In this document: one piece after another, positions 43,556-56,870 of the stretch
Layout: each line of letters starts with the position of its first letter
How positions within the stretch are numbered: position 1 is the stretch's first letter
DNA from: Alicyclobacillus acidiphilus NBRC 100859
Lineage (GTDB): Bacteria > Bacillota > Bacilli > Alicyclobacillales > Alicyclobacillaceae
Length of the DNA: 64,000 bases
Assembly (NCBI RefSeq): GCF_001544355.1
Contig: NZ_BCQI01000007.1
Location: 42,386 to 106,385 of the forward strand
Direction of reading: 5' to 3'
Position numbers and translations under genes: made by a program
The notes under the pieces: generated by a model
The model's input: only the letters and a program-made list of their open reading frames with translations
What the model was told of the DNA's origin: nothing
Databases searched by the model: none

Positions 43556-45073
43556 CTACGGGCGGCGCCATTGGTGCAGCAATTGCTGTTTCAGATCCCA
43601 CAGCGGTTTCGACAAATCCACATGATATTCGTGCGGATTGAGATGCCGCCTTACTTCCGACGGAAATGCGCCGAGCTGCGTTTCGACGCGCGCCTGGATG
43701 TCAGCCAAAGTCGGCAGCTCGTAGACCAGCGTGCCAGCCTCGAAGATAGGAACCAGCAGTTCCTCCATTTGATAATCTTGCACCGTCTTGCGCTTGTACG
43801 TGTGAATTGGATCAAACAACTCCAGCGGCTCCGAGGGGTCGTACACTTCGTCCGCCAAGGCAATCAGGTCCGCAACCGCCAAGCCGTCGACAAACAGCCG
43901 AAGCACTTTCTTTTTGCCCGGATTTGTCACTTTGTTCGGATTCTCCGACACCTTGATCTTCGGCTCCAAACGGCCCTCGGTCTCTTGCGCCGCCAGTTTA
44001 TAGACACAGCCCAACGCTGGACAACCGGCACTTGTAATCAGATGTGTGCCGACGCCCCAGGAATCGATCTCGGCGCCTTGCGTCAGCAAGTCGCGAATGG
44101 TGAACTCGTCGAGATCGCCGGACGCGACAATCTTGACGTCCTCCAAACCGGCAGCGTCCAACTGACGGCGCGCCCGTTTCGACAAATAGGCGAGATCGCC
44201 GCTATCGATGCGGATGCCTTTCAACGATTGCCCTTGAGCTTTCATCGCCTGGCCAATGCGAATCGCGTTCGGCAGGCCGCTGCGGAGCACGTCGTACGTG
44301 TCCACCAACAGCACCGTATTCTCCGGAAAGGCCTGTCTGTAGGCCTCAAACGCTTCGAGTTCCGAAGGAAAACTCTGAATCCAGCTATGCCCCTGGGTGC
44401 CCGCCACAGGCAGATTGTACGACTGCGCGGCCATGACGTTGCTCGTCGCGACACAACCGCCAATATATGCGGCGCGCGCCCCGAACAGCGAGGCGTCCAC
44501 ATTCTGCGCGCGGCGCAAGCCCATTTCGATCACGCCGGACTGCGGATGCGCAACATTCGTCCTGGCCGCCTCGACGATCCGGCGCGCCTTGGTCGCAATC
44601 AAACTCTGGTGGTTGACGAACGTCAACAACGCCGATTCAATCAGCTGCACTTCGGCGATAGGTCCTTCCACGCGCACGAGCGGCTCATTGGGAAAGACGA
44701 CGGTTCCTTCCGGCACCGCGTACACATCGCCGTGAAACGAGAAGGAGCGAAGATAGTCCAGAAAATCGTCCGAAAACATCTGCAGCGATCGCAGATACGC
44801 GAGATCGCTCTCGCTGAACTTCAGATGGTACAGGTACCAAGCCACCTGTTCCAGACCAGCCGCGATGACATACCCATTTCCGCAAGGATTGTTGCGGTAG
44901 AACAAGTCGAACACGACTCGCTCGCGATGTCTGCCAGCCTTGAATTGCCCATACATCATCGTCAGTTGATACAAATCTGTCAGCAACGTAAGCTGTCGAT
45001 CTCGATAGACAGGCAAACCTGCCAAGGTCTCCATTCGCGATCGAGCACGTTCCACCTGGTTCACCAAACCCAT
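43556..45073 (-). CDS. pncB: nicotinate phosphoribosyltransferase
   Basis: 505 residues. LTDLYQLTMMYGQF near residue 32, GVTHLITS-type region (SWGVGTHLITSAGCPALGCVYKL near 340) and GDLDEFTIRDL near 315 are the NAPRTase signature in the longer bacterial type, with the histidine that is phosphorylated in the FSFHGDVYAVPEG area. It makes nicotinate mononucleotide for NAD salvage. GGAG lies four to five bases before the ATG. It is followed downstream by ispH after 104 bases. Confidence 0.92.
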   Translation of the reverse strand: MGLVNQVERARSRMETLAGLPVYRDRQLTLLTDLYQLTMMYGQFKAGRHRERVVFDLFYRNNPCGNGYVIAAGLEQVAWYLYHLKFSESDLAYLRSLQMFSDDFLDYLRSFSFHGDVYAVPEGTVVFPNEPLVRVEGPIAEVQLIESALLTFVNHQSLIATKARRIVEAARTNVAHPQSGVIEMGLRRAQNVDASLFGARAAYIGGCVATSNVMAAQSYNLPVAGTQGHSWIQSFPSELEAFEAYRQAFPENTVLLVDTYDVLRSGLPNAIRIGQAMKAQGQSLKGIRIDSGDLAYLSKRARRQLDAAGLEDVKIVASGDLDEFTIRDLLTQGAEIDSWGVGTHLITSAGCPALGCVYKLAAQETEGRLEPKIKVSENPNKVTNPGKKKVLRLFVDGLAVADLIALADEVYDPSEPLELFDPIHTYKRKTVQDYQMEELLVPIFEAGTLVYELPTLADIQARVETQLGAFPSEVRRHLNPHEYHVDLSKPLWDLKQQLLHQWRRP

Positions 45074-45095
45074 TCATCTCCAATGCGAAAACGAT

Positions 45096-45983
45096 TTACG
45101 ATTGTGCGTTCAAAAACTCACGAACGAAGCCGCTCAACGTCCCGTCCGAACTCGCGGCCACATCTCGCGTGTCCAAGCGGAACGGCTGTCCATTCAAGTC
45201 TTGGACGATCCCGCCGGCTTCCTGAATGAGCAAAACACCGGCAGCGATGTCCCAAGCATTCAAATCAAACTCCCAAAACACGTCGATCCGCCCTGCGGCC
45301 AAATACGCGAGATGCAGCGCGGCAGCGCCCAATGTGCGCAAACTTTTGACCCGACTGACCAACCGGGCAACGTTCATCATGACGAGATCGCGATCACGAT
45401 GGCGGACGGGAAGTCCCGTCGCCATCACCGCCCGCCGCAGCTCGTCGACACCTGAGACGGACATCCGTACGCCCGGCAAGGAAGAACCATCCGTCTGCGT
45501 CTGTCCCAACCATGCGCGGACATTGGCCTCGTTCGAGCGATAGGCGCCCTGGCCGCGAACAGCGTAAAACACCTCGTCGCGGTACGGATCGAACACGACG
45601 CCCGTCTGGATGTCGTCGTGTTCCGCATACGCAATCGAGACAACCGAGAGCGGGATGCCGCTGACGAAATTGGTCGTGCCGTCCAGCGGATCGACAATCC
45701 AGAGGTGCGGTTGGCCGAGCACGTTTCGAGTCGCCTCGACGGCGGCGTCGTGGCCAGGGGCGACGCCTTCTTCGCCGAGAATCTGGTGATCCGGATGGTG
45801 ACTGAGAATCAGACTGCGGATGAGCCGCTCGCACTCGGCATCGACGTCTGTGACAACATCGGCCAACGAGGACTTGGTCTTAACAACCAGCTCCGTCTGG
45901 TATCGCGACTTGAAATAACCGCCTGCTTCCAACGCCGCCAGCAACGCCGTGTCAAGGGTATTCATTCGCCGTTCGTTCGTCAT
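45096..45983 (-). CDS. suhB: inositol monophosphatase family protein
   Basis: 295 residues. Metal-binding motifs are intact: GEEGVAPG near residue 70, WIVDPLDGTTNFVSGIPLS near residue 95, and WDIAAGVLLIQEAGGI near residue 245. It dephosphorylates inositol-1-phosphate or related sugars, but IMPase-family members can act on 3'-phosphoadenosine phosphates as well. The ATG at 45983 has AGAGGAAC upstream; a GTG six bases earlier is closer to the ribosome-binding site. Confidence 0.87.
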   Translation of the reverse strand: MTNERRMNTLDTALLAALEAGGYFKSRYQTELVVKTKSSLADVVTDVDAECERLIRSLILSHHPDHQILGEEGVAPGHDAAVEATRNVLGQPHLWIVDPLDGTTNFVSGIPLSVVSIAYAEHDDIQTGVVFDPYRDEVFYAVRGQGAYRSNEANVRAWLGQTQTDGSSLPGVRMSVSGVDELRRAVMATGLPVRHRDRDLVMMNVARLVSRVKSLRTLGAAALHLAYLAAGRIDVFWEFDLNAWDIAAGVLLIQEAGGIVQDLNGQPFRLDTRDVAASSDGTLSGFVREFLNAQS

Positions 45984-46012
45984 CTTCACGTTCCTCTCGA
46001 ACTATGTTCAGG

Positions 46013-46405
46013 CTATTCCTTGAAATGACGCCAATCCAGCTTCGACTCCTGCAACAGATCGGCAAACGATTCGCCCTCATCCTCTTGCGGATCGAACAAT
46101 TCGGCAAACGACAGATTCGGGTTTTCTTCGAGCCTCTCTTTGGCGTCCTTCTGCAGCGACGCGGAGGTCCTCGCCGCTTTCTGCGGCACAGGAGGCTTCG
46201 GACTCGATTCCTCCGCCAATTTCTCTTTCAGTTTTTCCAACTGAGCAGCGATGTCGCCAGAAACCGTTTCACCAAGGTGAAATGCTTCTTCCTTTGGCTT
46301 TTCGGGTTTCGGTTTTTCAGGACTCTTGATAACGTCCATCGCATACGCTGGCTTGTCTTGATAGTCGTTGTTCGTCGTCTGTTTTCGCTTCGCACGTTTC
46401 GCCAT
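46013..46405 (-). CDS. DUF3886-like (YqkE-like) small basic protein
   Basis: 130 residues. Basic N-terminus (MAKRAKRKQ), a central TVSGDIAAQLEKLKEKLAEE helix and a C-terminal SFADLLQESKLDWRHFKE that resembles the Bacillus YqkE/DUF3886 ending. The middle is a Pro/Lys/Glu-rich linker. Function unknown. It is six bases from the next gene on the same strand. Confidence 0.7.
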   Translation of the reverse strand: MAKRAKRKQTTNNDYQDKPAYAMDVIKSPEKPKPEKPKEEAFHLGETVSGDIAAQLEKLKEKLAEESSPKPPVPQKAARTSASLQKDAKERLEENPNLSFAELFDPQEDEGESFADLLQESKLDWRHFKE

Positions 46406-46410
46406 GGCTT

Positions 46411-46731
46411 CTACTCCTCAACGCTGTTCTCTGCGAGCCACTTGGCTAAAAACGCCTTCTCCTCATCCACCACAGCGGGGTGATCGTTCAAGTAACTGCG
46501 CAGGACTGCATCTTCATAGGCAGGATCGTCGGGCGGAACAGACACGTCCGCCAATTCCGCGGTCAATCGCCGATCATACACGATATCCCACGATTCGGCA
46601 CCATCCACGCGCTGTCGAACTAACATCTGCATATAGATCCCGTCGTCGTCCTGCCCCTCGTGCCGCACGTACATAAACATTTCATAGTCGTCAAACGAAT
46701 GAACCCAGTCCAATTGATCGAAAGGACGCAT
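46411..46731 (-). CDS. conserved small cytosolic protein, function unknown
   Basis: 106 residues, acidic, no membrane segment. The first part (FDQLDWVHSFDDYEMFMYVRHEGQD) looks beta-rich and the C-terminal part alpha-helical (DPAYEDAVLRSYLNDHPAVVDEEKAFLAKWL). The start at 46731 has GGAGGG upstream, whereas the longer reading to 46761 lacks one. It pairs with the DUF3886-like gene six bases downstream. Confidence 0.65.
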   Translation of the reverse strand: MRPFDQLDWVHSFDDYEMFMYVRHEGQDDDGIYMQMLVRQRVDGAESWDIVYDRRLTAELADVSVPPDDPAYEDAVLRSYLNDHPAVVDEEKAFLAKWLAENSVEE

Positions 46732-46871
46732 CCTATTCCCTCCGCTCCCCGCATTCGCCATACACGCACAGCGTTCATCTGGCTCCTGACGGACGTTCCT
46801 CGAACGTGAACTTTCCCGACAATTTTGCTACAATACCGTTAGTCTCGCAACACTTCCGAGGAGGCATTCCC

Positions 46872-46952
46872 TTGCGCAGATTTTTCTGGGTCTTATTTTT
46901 TGTCGCATTAGCGGTTGTGGCCGTTGAAACGTTCATCCCGCGGGGTGCTTGA
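46872..46952 (+). CDS. 26-residue membrane peptide
   Basis: A TTG-start frame encodes RRFFWVLFFVALAVVAVETFIPRGA, one membrane helix with a basic start. AGGAGG lies seven bases upstream, and TACAAT (a -10 match) occurs about 40 bases before the start. It lies in the 46732-47158 spacer. Small single-helix peptides can be real membrane regulators or toxins; no family recognised. Confidence 0.45.
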   Translation: MRRFFWVLFFVALAVVAVETFIPRGA

Positions 46953-47012
46953 CAACGAATCGGACAGACCTTTTTTCGCCACCATTCACCACCATGTTCG
47001 CCATCAATGGAA

Positions 47013-47124
47013 CGGGAAGTTCCGACAGCGTCAGAACTTCCCGCAGCGTGACAACGCATGTACTGGCGAAAGGTATTCGAGCTGATTATACTGACTATAA
47101 GATCAGCTTTCAAATCAGCTTTCA
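47013..47124. repeat. palindrome and AGCTGAT/ATCAGCT half-sites in the upstream spacer
   Basis: CGGGAAGTTC at 47013-47022 is complemented exactly at 47034-47043 (10-bp stem, 11-base loop). Downstream, AGCTGAT at 47080 faces ATCAGCTTTCA at 47102 and again at 47114, a direct repeat with a 12-base period. The half-sites may be an operator for the gene starting at 47159. Confidence 0.35.
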
Positions 47125-47158
47125 CACTGGGAACGGTACAGAAGGGAAGGGTAAGCCA

Positions 47159-47434
47159 ATGAGTACGCATCGCTCGGAAGCGTGGTCTGATGCTCACTTT
47201 CAGGTGAATGAAGCATTGGGGAACCTGCTCAACCAATTGCGGGATCACGGATATAACCCAAGTTTGCACATCTCATACGACAAGGAAGAACATCACTTGG
47301 TTGTGGACCCAATCATTCTCCATAAACACGAATCCGTCAAACAAGTGTACCTCACCTACCTCGACGCATGCCGAGCCCGCGATAGCGCCGTTGAGCAGAT
47401 CCAGGAGCTACCGAAGCTCGATTTGGGCTTTTGA
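47159..47434 (+). CDS. small cytosolic protein, function unknown
   Basis: 91 residues, no membrane segment, mixed alpha/beta. The sequence HFQVNEALGNLLNQLRDHGYNPSLHISYDKEEHHLVVDPIIL is not one I recognise. AAGGGTAAG precedes the ATG. A run of repeats upstream may be its operator. It is convergent with the Rrf2 regulator gene. Confidence 0.6.
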   Translation: MSTHRSEAWSDAHFQVNEALGNLLNQLRDHGYNPSLHISYDKEEHHLVVDPIILHKHESVKQVYLTYLDACRARDSAVEQIQELPKLDLGF

Positions 47435-47449
47435 TTTCCATGCACCCAG

Positions 47450-47884
47450 TCAGACATTCATGGGCACTTCGTCGCGCATCACATCAGCCAGACTCAACGC
47501 GTCGAGTGTCCGTGTGATGGCGACCATCACCCGCATCCACACATTTCTCGTGTGGCATCCAGCGTAGAGATCGCATACGTTCTCTGTTTCGCTTGAGCTC
47601 GCCACACATGCGATTGGCGCAAGTGACCCCTCCAAAACGCGAACCAACTCTCCGACCGAAATCTCCTCTGGCGGACGACTCAGTTGATAACCACCATTTG
47701 CCCCACGGACGCTTTTCACAAAGTTGGCACGGCGCAATTTTGCCATGATCTGATCCAAAAACTGTTCCGGAATCGATTCCGACTCCGCGACTTCCCGCAA
47801 CGGCACCGGGCGATCAACTCCGGCCATCAACGCCAACGCCACCATCGCCCGCAGGCCATACTCCGTTCTGCTAGAAACTTTCAT
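47450..47884 (-). CDS. Rrf2-family regulator with iron-sulfur-type cysteines
   Basis: 144 residues. An N-terminal winged helix (EYGLRAMVALALMA, IPEQFLDQIMAKLRRANFVKSVRGANGGYQL) is followed by Cys93, Cys104 and Cys110, the three-cysteine set of cluster-binding Rrf2 proteins, though the first spacing is X10 rather than the X5 of E. coli IscR. It may sense iron-sulfur status and control the adjacent suf genes. Start ATG 47884, with AAGGAGG nine bases upstream. Confidence 0.85.
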   Translation of the reverse strand: MKVSSRTEYGLRAMVALALMAGVDRPVPLREVAESESIPEQFLDQIMAKLRRANFVKSVRGANGGYQLSRPPEEISVGELVRVLEGSLAPIACVASSSETENVCDLYAGCHTRNVWMRVMVAITRTLDALSLADVMRDEVPMNV

Positions 47885-47956
47885 CACGACTCTCCTCCTT
47901 TTACCTCAGTCATCACGATGTCGACCTGTTTCATGAGAAGAGCACAGACAGAAACT

Positions 47957-48268
47957 TCATTCATCGTAATCAATCCAGATTTCACCGTCTCGAATTTCCA
48001 CCGGATACGTCGCAATAGGAATCACACATGGAAACGCCGTCGGTTGCCCAGTACGAACGTCAAATTTGCCGCCATGCCTCGGACAAGCGACAACGGCCCC
48101 CTGCAGAGTGCCCTGAGACAACGATTGTGCAGCGTGTGTGCACACGTCCGACGTCGCGAAAAAGCCTTCCTCGATATGGTACAGAGCCAGGTCTTCTTCC
48201 TCCATCGAAATCTGCTTCATTTCGCCAACAGCCAAATCGCTCTCGTGGCCAACTTTGATCCAACTCAT
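47957..48268 (-). CDS. Rieske [2Fe-2S] ferredoxin-like protein
   Basis: 103 residues, a single Rieske domain. Cluster ligands are seen in CTHAAQSL near residue 43 and CPRHGGKF near residue 62 (CxH and CxxH). Its size resembles the small NirD/bphA-type ferredoxins. It probably carries electrons in the cytosol. The ATG at 48268 is preceded by GGGAG. It lies 98 bases downstream of sufB on the same strand and may be part of that transcript. Confidence 0.85.
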   Translation of the reverse strand: MSWIKVGHESDLAVGEMKQISMEEEDLALYHIEEGFFATSDVCTHAAQSLSQGTLQGAVVACPRHGGKFDVRTGQPTAFPCVIPIATYPVEIRDGEIWIDYDE

Positions 48269-48366
48269 TCCGAAAACTCCCATCATCCACTGTTCGTTAG
48301 AGGCAACCGCGATGGGTGCTCGAAAGCGAGCACCCATTGCCGTCTGCGGATCCACCCCATCGCGGA

Positions 48367-49764
48367 TCAGCCGATAGAGCCTTCCATTTCAAACTTAATG
48401 AGACGATTCATTTCAACCGCGTACTCCATCGGAAGTTCGCGCGTAAACGGCTCGATGAATCCCATAACGATCATCCGCGTCGCTTCTTCCTCCGAAATGC
48501 CGCGGCTCATCAGGTAGAACAACTGTTCTTCGCTTACCTTCGACACCGACGCCTCGTGTTCGAGCGTGACATCGTCGTTCATGATCTCGTTGTACGGAAT
48601 GGTGTCCGACGTCGAATCGTCATCGAGAATCAGTGTATCGCACTTGATGTTGGCCTTCGCGCCCACCGCGTTCGGAGCGAAGCTAGCCAAACCGCGATAC
48701 GTCGTCTTTCCGCCGTGCTTGGAAATCGACTTCGACACAATCGTCGACGTCGTGTTCGGTGCATTGTGAATCACCTTCGCGCCCGCATCCTGATGCTGGC
48801 CTCGTCCGGCTACCGCAATCGACAGCACCATCGCCTTGGCGCCTTCACCGACCATGTAGACGGAAGGATACTTCATGGTAAGTTTCGATCCGATGTTGCC
48901 GTCGACCCACTCCATGGTCGCATCGCGGTGCGCAACCGCGCGCTTCGTCACAAGGTTATAGATGTTCGGCGCCCAGTTTTGAATGGTCGTGTAACGACAG
49001 CGACCGCGATCCTTGACGATGATTTCGACCACGGCGCTGTGCAACGAGTTGGTTGAATAAACTGGCGCCGTACATCCCTCGACATAGTGCACAAACGAAT
49101 CTTCGTCGGCGATGATCAAGGTCCGTTCAAACTGCCCCATATTCTCCGAGTTGATTCGGAAATATGCCTGCAGCGGAACTTCACAGCGGACGCCCTTCGG
49201 AACGTAGATGAAACTACCGCCGCTCCAGACGGCGCTGTTCAACGCCGCGAACTTGTTGTCTTCCGGCGGAACGATGGTGCCAAAGTACTCCTTGAAAATC
49301 TCAGGGTACTCGCGCAGCGCGGTATCCGTATCCGTAAACAGGACACCCATCTTTTCAAGATCCTCGCGCATTGAGTGGTACACGACCTCCGACTCGTACT
49401 GCGCCGAGACACCGGCCAAGAACTTCTGTTCCGCCTCCGGAATACCCAAGCGATCAAACGTATTCTTGATTTCTTCCGGAACCTCTTCCCACGTCTTGCC
49501 CTTCTTCTCCGACGGCTTGACGTAATAGGTAATGTCGTCGAAGTCCAATTCGCTTAGATCTCCGCCCCATTTGGGCATTCCCTTTTGAAAGAAAATATCT
49601 AAAGAACGCAAGCGAAAATCGGTCATCCAGCCCGGCTCGTTCTTCATCATCGAGATCTCTTCAACCGTCTTGCGCGTCAATCCCTTTTCGAATTTTACGA
49701 CCGAGACGTCTTTATCTCGGAAACCATATTGGTACTCATCCAATTCCGGCAACGATTTGGCCAT
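48367..49764 (-). CDS. sufB: Fe-S scaffold complex subunit SufB
   Basis: 465 residues. Characteristic blocks include [16 protein letters not shown] near residue 40, [21 protein letters not shown] near residue 225 and the C-terminal [41 protein letters not shown]. It forms the SufBC2D complex that assembles Fe-S clusters. GAGGGGGG precedes the ATG at 49764. It is the last suf gene in this operon. Confidence 0.96.
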   Translation of the reverse strand: MAKSLPELDEYQYGFRDKDVSVVKFEKGLTRKTVEEISMMKNEPGWMTDFRLRSLDIFFQKGMPKWGGDLSELDFDDITYYVKPSEKKGKTWEEVPEEIKNTFDRLGIPEAEQKFLAGVSAQYESEVVYHSMREDLEKMGVLFTDTDTALREYPEIFKEYFGTIVPPEDNKFAALNSAVWSGGSFIYVPKGVRCEVPLQAYFRINSENMGQFERTLIIADEDSFVHYVEGCTAPVYSTNSLHSAVVEIIVKDRGRCRYTTIQNWAPNIYNLVTKRAVAHRDATMEWVDGNIGSKLTMKYPSVYMVGEGAKAMVLSIAVAGRGQHQDAGAKVIHNAPNTTSTIVSKSISKHGGKTTYRGLASFAPNAVGAKANIKCDTLILDDDSTSDTIPYNEIMNDDVTLEHEASVSKVSEEQLFYLMSRGISEEEATRMIVMGFIEPFTRELPMEYAVEMNRLIKFEMEGSIG

Positions 49765-49792
49765 CGTAATACCCCCCTCACATAGTCTTCCA

Positions 49793-52714
<2,922 letters not shown>

Positions 52715-52726
52715 TTTGCTCCCCCC

Positions 52727-53512
<786 letters not shown>

Positions 53513-53879
53513 TTGCAACCAACCTCGCTCTTCATCTATTGGATTTAATGTTGACTGCATTAGTCATCTTTCTGTAAATAGGGTATCACAGCGGTGTAAA
53601 AATGCAAGTTTTCGAAGGCATTTTCACCATATCAGGCGGACGAGATTCAGGGTGGACGAGATGCGCAGGCCCAAATCCAAGACGACAGGAGACGGTCGGC
53701 ATTGCGGCATCAAGGCTGAGGGAATGGAGAATGGGAAATGGGGAGTGCGGCAAGGCGGGGCGGGCAACTTACGAATCGCTCAAGGCCTTATTGCCTTGGC
53801 CACGCCAGTCAAGCCTCGATCCCGCCGCCAATTTTCCGATTGTGGCCGAGAATGTGTCGACCTATCCGTCGGCGTACCA
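53513..53879 (-). promoter_or_regulatory. suf operon leader and promoter region (no gene)
   Basis: This 367-base stretch separates sufC from the SufT-like gene. On the minus strand a candidate promoter has TTGCAT (-35, 53602-53607) and TACCCT (-10, 53580-53585) with 16 bases between, about 70 bases before the sufC start. No ORF or riboswitch is recognised in the remainder. Confidence 0.45.
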
Positions 53880-54188
53880 TCAGAAGAGGTACTTGAACAC
53901 CAGCTTCGCCTCTTCCGACATCATTTCTTTGTCCCAAGGCGGATCGAACGTCAACTCGACGTCAACTGTCTCGACGCCCTCCAGGAGCGAGACCTTTTCG
54001 ATGATCTCTTCCTTGATGTCGTCGAACAGCGGACATCCCATGGTCGTGAGCGTCACGGTGATTCGAACGCGCTTGCCCTCGTCCAACACCTCAATGCCGT
54101 AAACCATGCCGAGATTCACGATATCAATCTGAATTTCCGGATCCAGCACATCGAGCAACATGTTGCGAACCACTTCTTCAGTTACCAT
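53880..54188 (-). CDS. sufT: SufT-like Fe-S assembly/MIP18-family protein
   Basis: 102 residues, DUF59/MIP18 fold. LLDVLDPEIQIDIVNLGMVYGI near the start and TLTTMGCPLFDDI with the conserved Cys near residue 52 are family marks. It assists Fe-S protein maturation. GGAGAGACATC precedes the ATG. It is in the same orientation upstream of sufC. Confidence 0.85.
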   Translation of the reverse strand: MVTEEVVRNMLLDVLDPEIQIDIVNLGMVYGIEVLDEGKRVRITVTLTTMGCPLFDDIKEEIIEKVSLLEGVETVDVELTFDPPWDKEMMSEEAKLVFKYLF

Positions 54189-54307
54189 GCAGATGTCTCT
54201 CCTTTCAAGCTATTGTATGTCGATCCCGCTGAGCGATCCGCCGATACTCCGTTTCGCCGCAATACCTGGCGGGCGTCCGGCGCGATTCGGCCAGCCTGTC
54301 AACGGAC

Positions 54308-55423
54308 TCAAATGAGCGACTCGAGCGGCGTGTATGGAATGCCCAGGGCGGTGGCGACCGCCTCGTAGGTCAACTTGCCAGCGTAGACGTTGACGCCTTT
54401 GGCGAGGGCGGGATCAGCCTTCACAGCCGCCGTCGGACCTTGCGAAGCGATGCGCAGGGCGTACGGCGTCGTCGCATTCAGCAGAGCCAACGTCGACGTA
54501 CGCGGGACCGCCCCTGGCATATTGGCGACAGAATAATGAACGATGCCGTACTTTTCAAACACAGGATCGCTGTGCGTCGTGATTCGATCAATGGAGGCAA
54601 TCGACCCGCCTTGATCGATCGCGACATCGACAACGACCGCCCCAGGGTTCATTTGCTTCACCATTTCGTCCGAAACGATCTTCGGAGCCCGCGCACCTGG
54701 GATGAGCACACATCCAACGAGCAAATCCGCGCCAACGATCTGCTGCGTCAAGTTGTAGGAATTTGACATCATGGTGCGCACCCTGCCCCCGAAATACTCA
54801 TCGAGGTAGCGCAAGCGGGCTGGACTGCTGTCGAAGACGGTGACATCCGCGCCGAGCCCCACCGCCATGCGAGCGGCGTTGGTGCCGACAATCCCGCCGC
54901 CGACAACGACGACGCGCGCCGCCGGAACGCCCGGCACACCGCCAAGCAAAATACCGCGGCCGCCGTGCGATTTTTCCAAAAAGTGCGCGCCGATTTGAAT
55001 CGACATGCGGCCAGCGACTTCAGACATCGGCATCAACAAGGGCAAACTCCGATCCGGCAGTTGAACCGTCTCGTACGCGATCGCCGTCACACCGGTATCC
55101 ATCAAAGCTTTGGTCAACTCCGGCTCCGGTGCCAAGTGAAGGTATGTAAACAACGTAAGGCCGCTGCGGAAGAACCTGTATTCTTCCGGCTGCGGCTCTT
55201 TGACCTTCATGACCATATCCGCTTGTGACCAAACGTCGCCGGCATTCGTCAGAATCTGTGCGCCGCTCGTCTTATAGTCATCATCGGAAAATCCGCTACC
55301 GCTTCCCGCTGTCGTCTCAATCAAAACTTGATGTCCAGCTTCCCTAAACGCCTGGACTGCGGCAGGCGTGATCGCAACTCGATTTTCGTTGTCCTTGATT
55401 TCCTTGGGTATGCCTATGATCAC
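54308..55423 (-). CDS. ald: alanine dehydrogenase
   Basis: 371 residues. [18 protein letters not shown] starts the protein, KVKEPQ (catalytic Lys near 73) and [10 protein letters not shown] (His near 94) are present, and the NAD-binding [10 protein letters not shown] motif is near residue 173. It interconverts alanine and pyruvate plus ammonia. The start is GTG with AAGGGGAG upstream. No close operon partner. Confidence 0.95.
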   Translation of the reverse strand: MIIGIPKEIKDNENRVAITPAAVQAFREAGHQVLIETTAGSGSGFSDDDYKTSGAQILTNAGDVWSQADMVMKVKEPQPEEYRFFRSGLTLFTYLHLAPEPELTKALMDTGVTAIAYETVQLPDRSLPLLMPMSEVAGRMSIQIGAHFLEKSHGGRGILLGGVPGVPAARVVVVGGGIVGTNAARMAVGLGADVTVFDSSPARLRYLDEYFGGRVRTMMSNSYNLTQQIVGADLLVGCVLIPGARAPKIVSDEMVKQMNPGAVVVDVAIDQGGSIASIDRITTHSDPVFEKYGIVHYSVANMPGAVPRTSTLALLNATTPYALRIASQGPTAAVKADPALAKGVNVYAGKLTYEAVATALGIPYTPLESLI

Positions 55424-55580
55424 TGGTTCGTCTCCCCTTTGCCCGCACTATCGGGCATCAATCCGGATGTTTCAACCGGGCCGACTCGTAGGACAGGCAT
55501 TACCAGTGTAATTCTCGATCACGTCAAACGCAACGAATTCTCCATAACGCGCATAGCGCCGCGACATTGGATACCCGATG

Positions 55581-55856
55581 CTACGGCTGTTCCTGCGACG
55601 GTTGTTTCGATACCAGGCGCTTGGCCCGGATCCGGCGAGAAGCGGCGAGCGCGTCGGCCCGCAGTTGTTCCTCGTGATCGATGATCCAAGCCTGAATTCG
55701 CTTGACATCGCTTGGTCCGATGCGCCAATTGCGATCGTCAAAAGGAAAAGATTCCCCCGTAAACTCGGACGACAGGGCGTCGACGGCCTGTCGGATATAT
55801 TGAACAGGCACGTGCAGCATCTCGGCTAATTCAGAAATCGAAAACCGCGTCGTCAA
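55581..55856 (-). CDS. small helix-turn-helix-like protein, function unknown
   Basis: 91 residues. The first 25 residues (RFSISELAEMLHVPVQYIRQAVDAL) resemble a helix-turn-helix; the rest is charged and helical. TTG start with GAGGTGAG nine bases upstream. It lies 15 bases downstream of the anti-sigma-like gene in the same strand and probably shares that transcript. No family recognised. Confidence 0.6.
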   Translation of the reverse strand: MTTRFSISELAEMLHVPVQYIRQAVDALSSEFTGESFPFDDRNWRIGPSDVKRIQAWIIDHEEQLRADALAASRRIRAKRLVSKQPSQEQP

Positions 55857-55871
55857 CTTTTTCTCACCTCG

Positions 55872-56870
55872 TCACGAAGTCACGTTCGGCGCATGAATCA
55901 CCATCACATGCGGCGTCCGGCTGAAGAAGTCAGAGTTCTTATCCGAAAGCACTTGGAAACTGACGTGAATCGTCTGATTGGGTTTGACGTTGACGGGCCA
56001 GTGCTGAGACGTCGTTTCGGGGGCCATGTGATACAAAAAGCGGATCGACTGATCAGACAAGAACGTCTGGGACGAATTTTGTGCAAACCAGATCACCGCA
56101 CGCATGTTGTTCAAGTCGATCGTCTGCTGAGATGGATTGTGAATCGTCGTCTCAATGTCAACCGCCTGCCAAGTCGCTTTTGCTGGGCTCGCGACGGGCT
56201 GAACTTGGATATTGGTCACCTGTAGTCCGCTTTTGACCCACACGGCATCCGCGTTCGCAACAGGCACAAATTGCGACGTGTAAAATTTCAGATGCGGAAT
56301 TTCAGATATCACTTCTGAGCCAGCCTTCGCGTGCGGCCCCGACGGATGAAAACTCCACAGCACGCTCTGCCCCGGCTGCAATGTCCGACTTGGTCCATTG
56401 ACGAACGTCAACCAATTCTCGACCGATGTGTTCGCATTGGGCGTAAACGATAATACACCGAACACATCCGCTTCCGAAACGGGCTTATTCGACGTATTTT
56501 TCACGGTCGCCAACACGTCCGACTGAGCCGGATCCCCTTTCACGGAACCAATTCGAACGTTGGAGACTTGCAATGGCGCGTTGGCCAAACCAAAGGCCGA
56601 CGCCGACTGGACCGATTGCGCGATGTTCGCCGTGGTATGTTGACTGCGACCGCTGGAATACATCACAAACCCTATCACAATCGCAACACATGCCGCCGCC
56701 ACGCCGCTCATCATTGGAATCAGCTTGCGCCGCCTGGATTTGGGCGGTACGCGAGTGCTCATCTCGACCTGTGCGCGTTCCAAAACGCGATCGCGAAGCT
56801 CGTTCCGAAATGGGACGTCCCCAAGCTTTCCCATCAACTCAAACAATTCCTTGTCGTCTTGGTCATGCAT
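55872..56870 (-). CDS. anti-sigma-factor-like membrane protein
   Basis: 332 residues. A soluble cytosolic N-terminus of about 50 residues (MHDQDDKELFELMGKLGDVPF, then ELRDRVLERAQVEMS), one membrane helix (about 55-75) and a long extracellular part with beta-rich, Asn/Ser-rich segments. Its start overlaps the ECF sigma gene by eight bases, as with anti-sigma factors. No zinc-binding ZAS motif is seen, so anti-sigma function is inferred from position. Confidence 0.65.
   Translation of the reverse strand: MHDQDDKELFELMGKLGDVPFRNELRDRVLERAQVEMSTRVPPKSRRRKLIPMMSGVAAACVAIVIGFVMYSSGRSQHTTANIAQSVQSASAFGLANAPLQVSNVRIGSVKGDPAQSDVLATVKNTSNKPVSEADVFGVLSFTPNANTSVENWLTFVNGPSRTLQPGQSVLWSFHPSGPHAKAGSEVISEIPHLKFYTSQFVPVANADAVWVKSGLQVTNIQVQPVASPAKATWQAVDIETTIHNPSQQTIDLNNMRAVIWFAQNSSQTFLSDQSIRFLYHMAPETTSQHWPVNVKPNQTIHVSFQVLSDKNSDFFSRTPHVMVIHAPNVTS

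Noticed and set aside
43571..45229. 552-codon plus-strand frame opposite pncB
   Set aside because: Arg/His-rich sequence without domains; pncB on the other strand has clear NAPRTase motifs.
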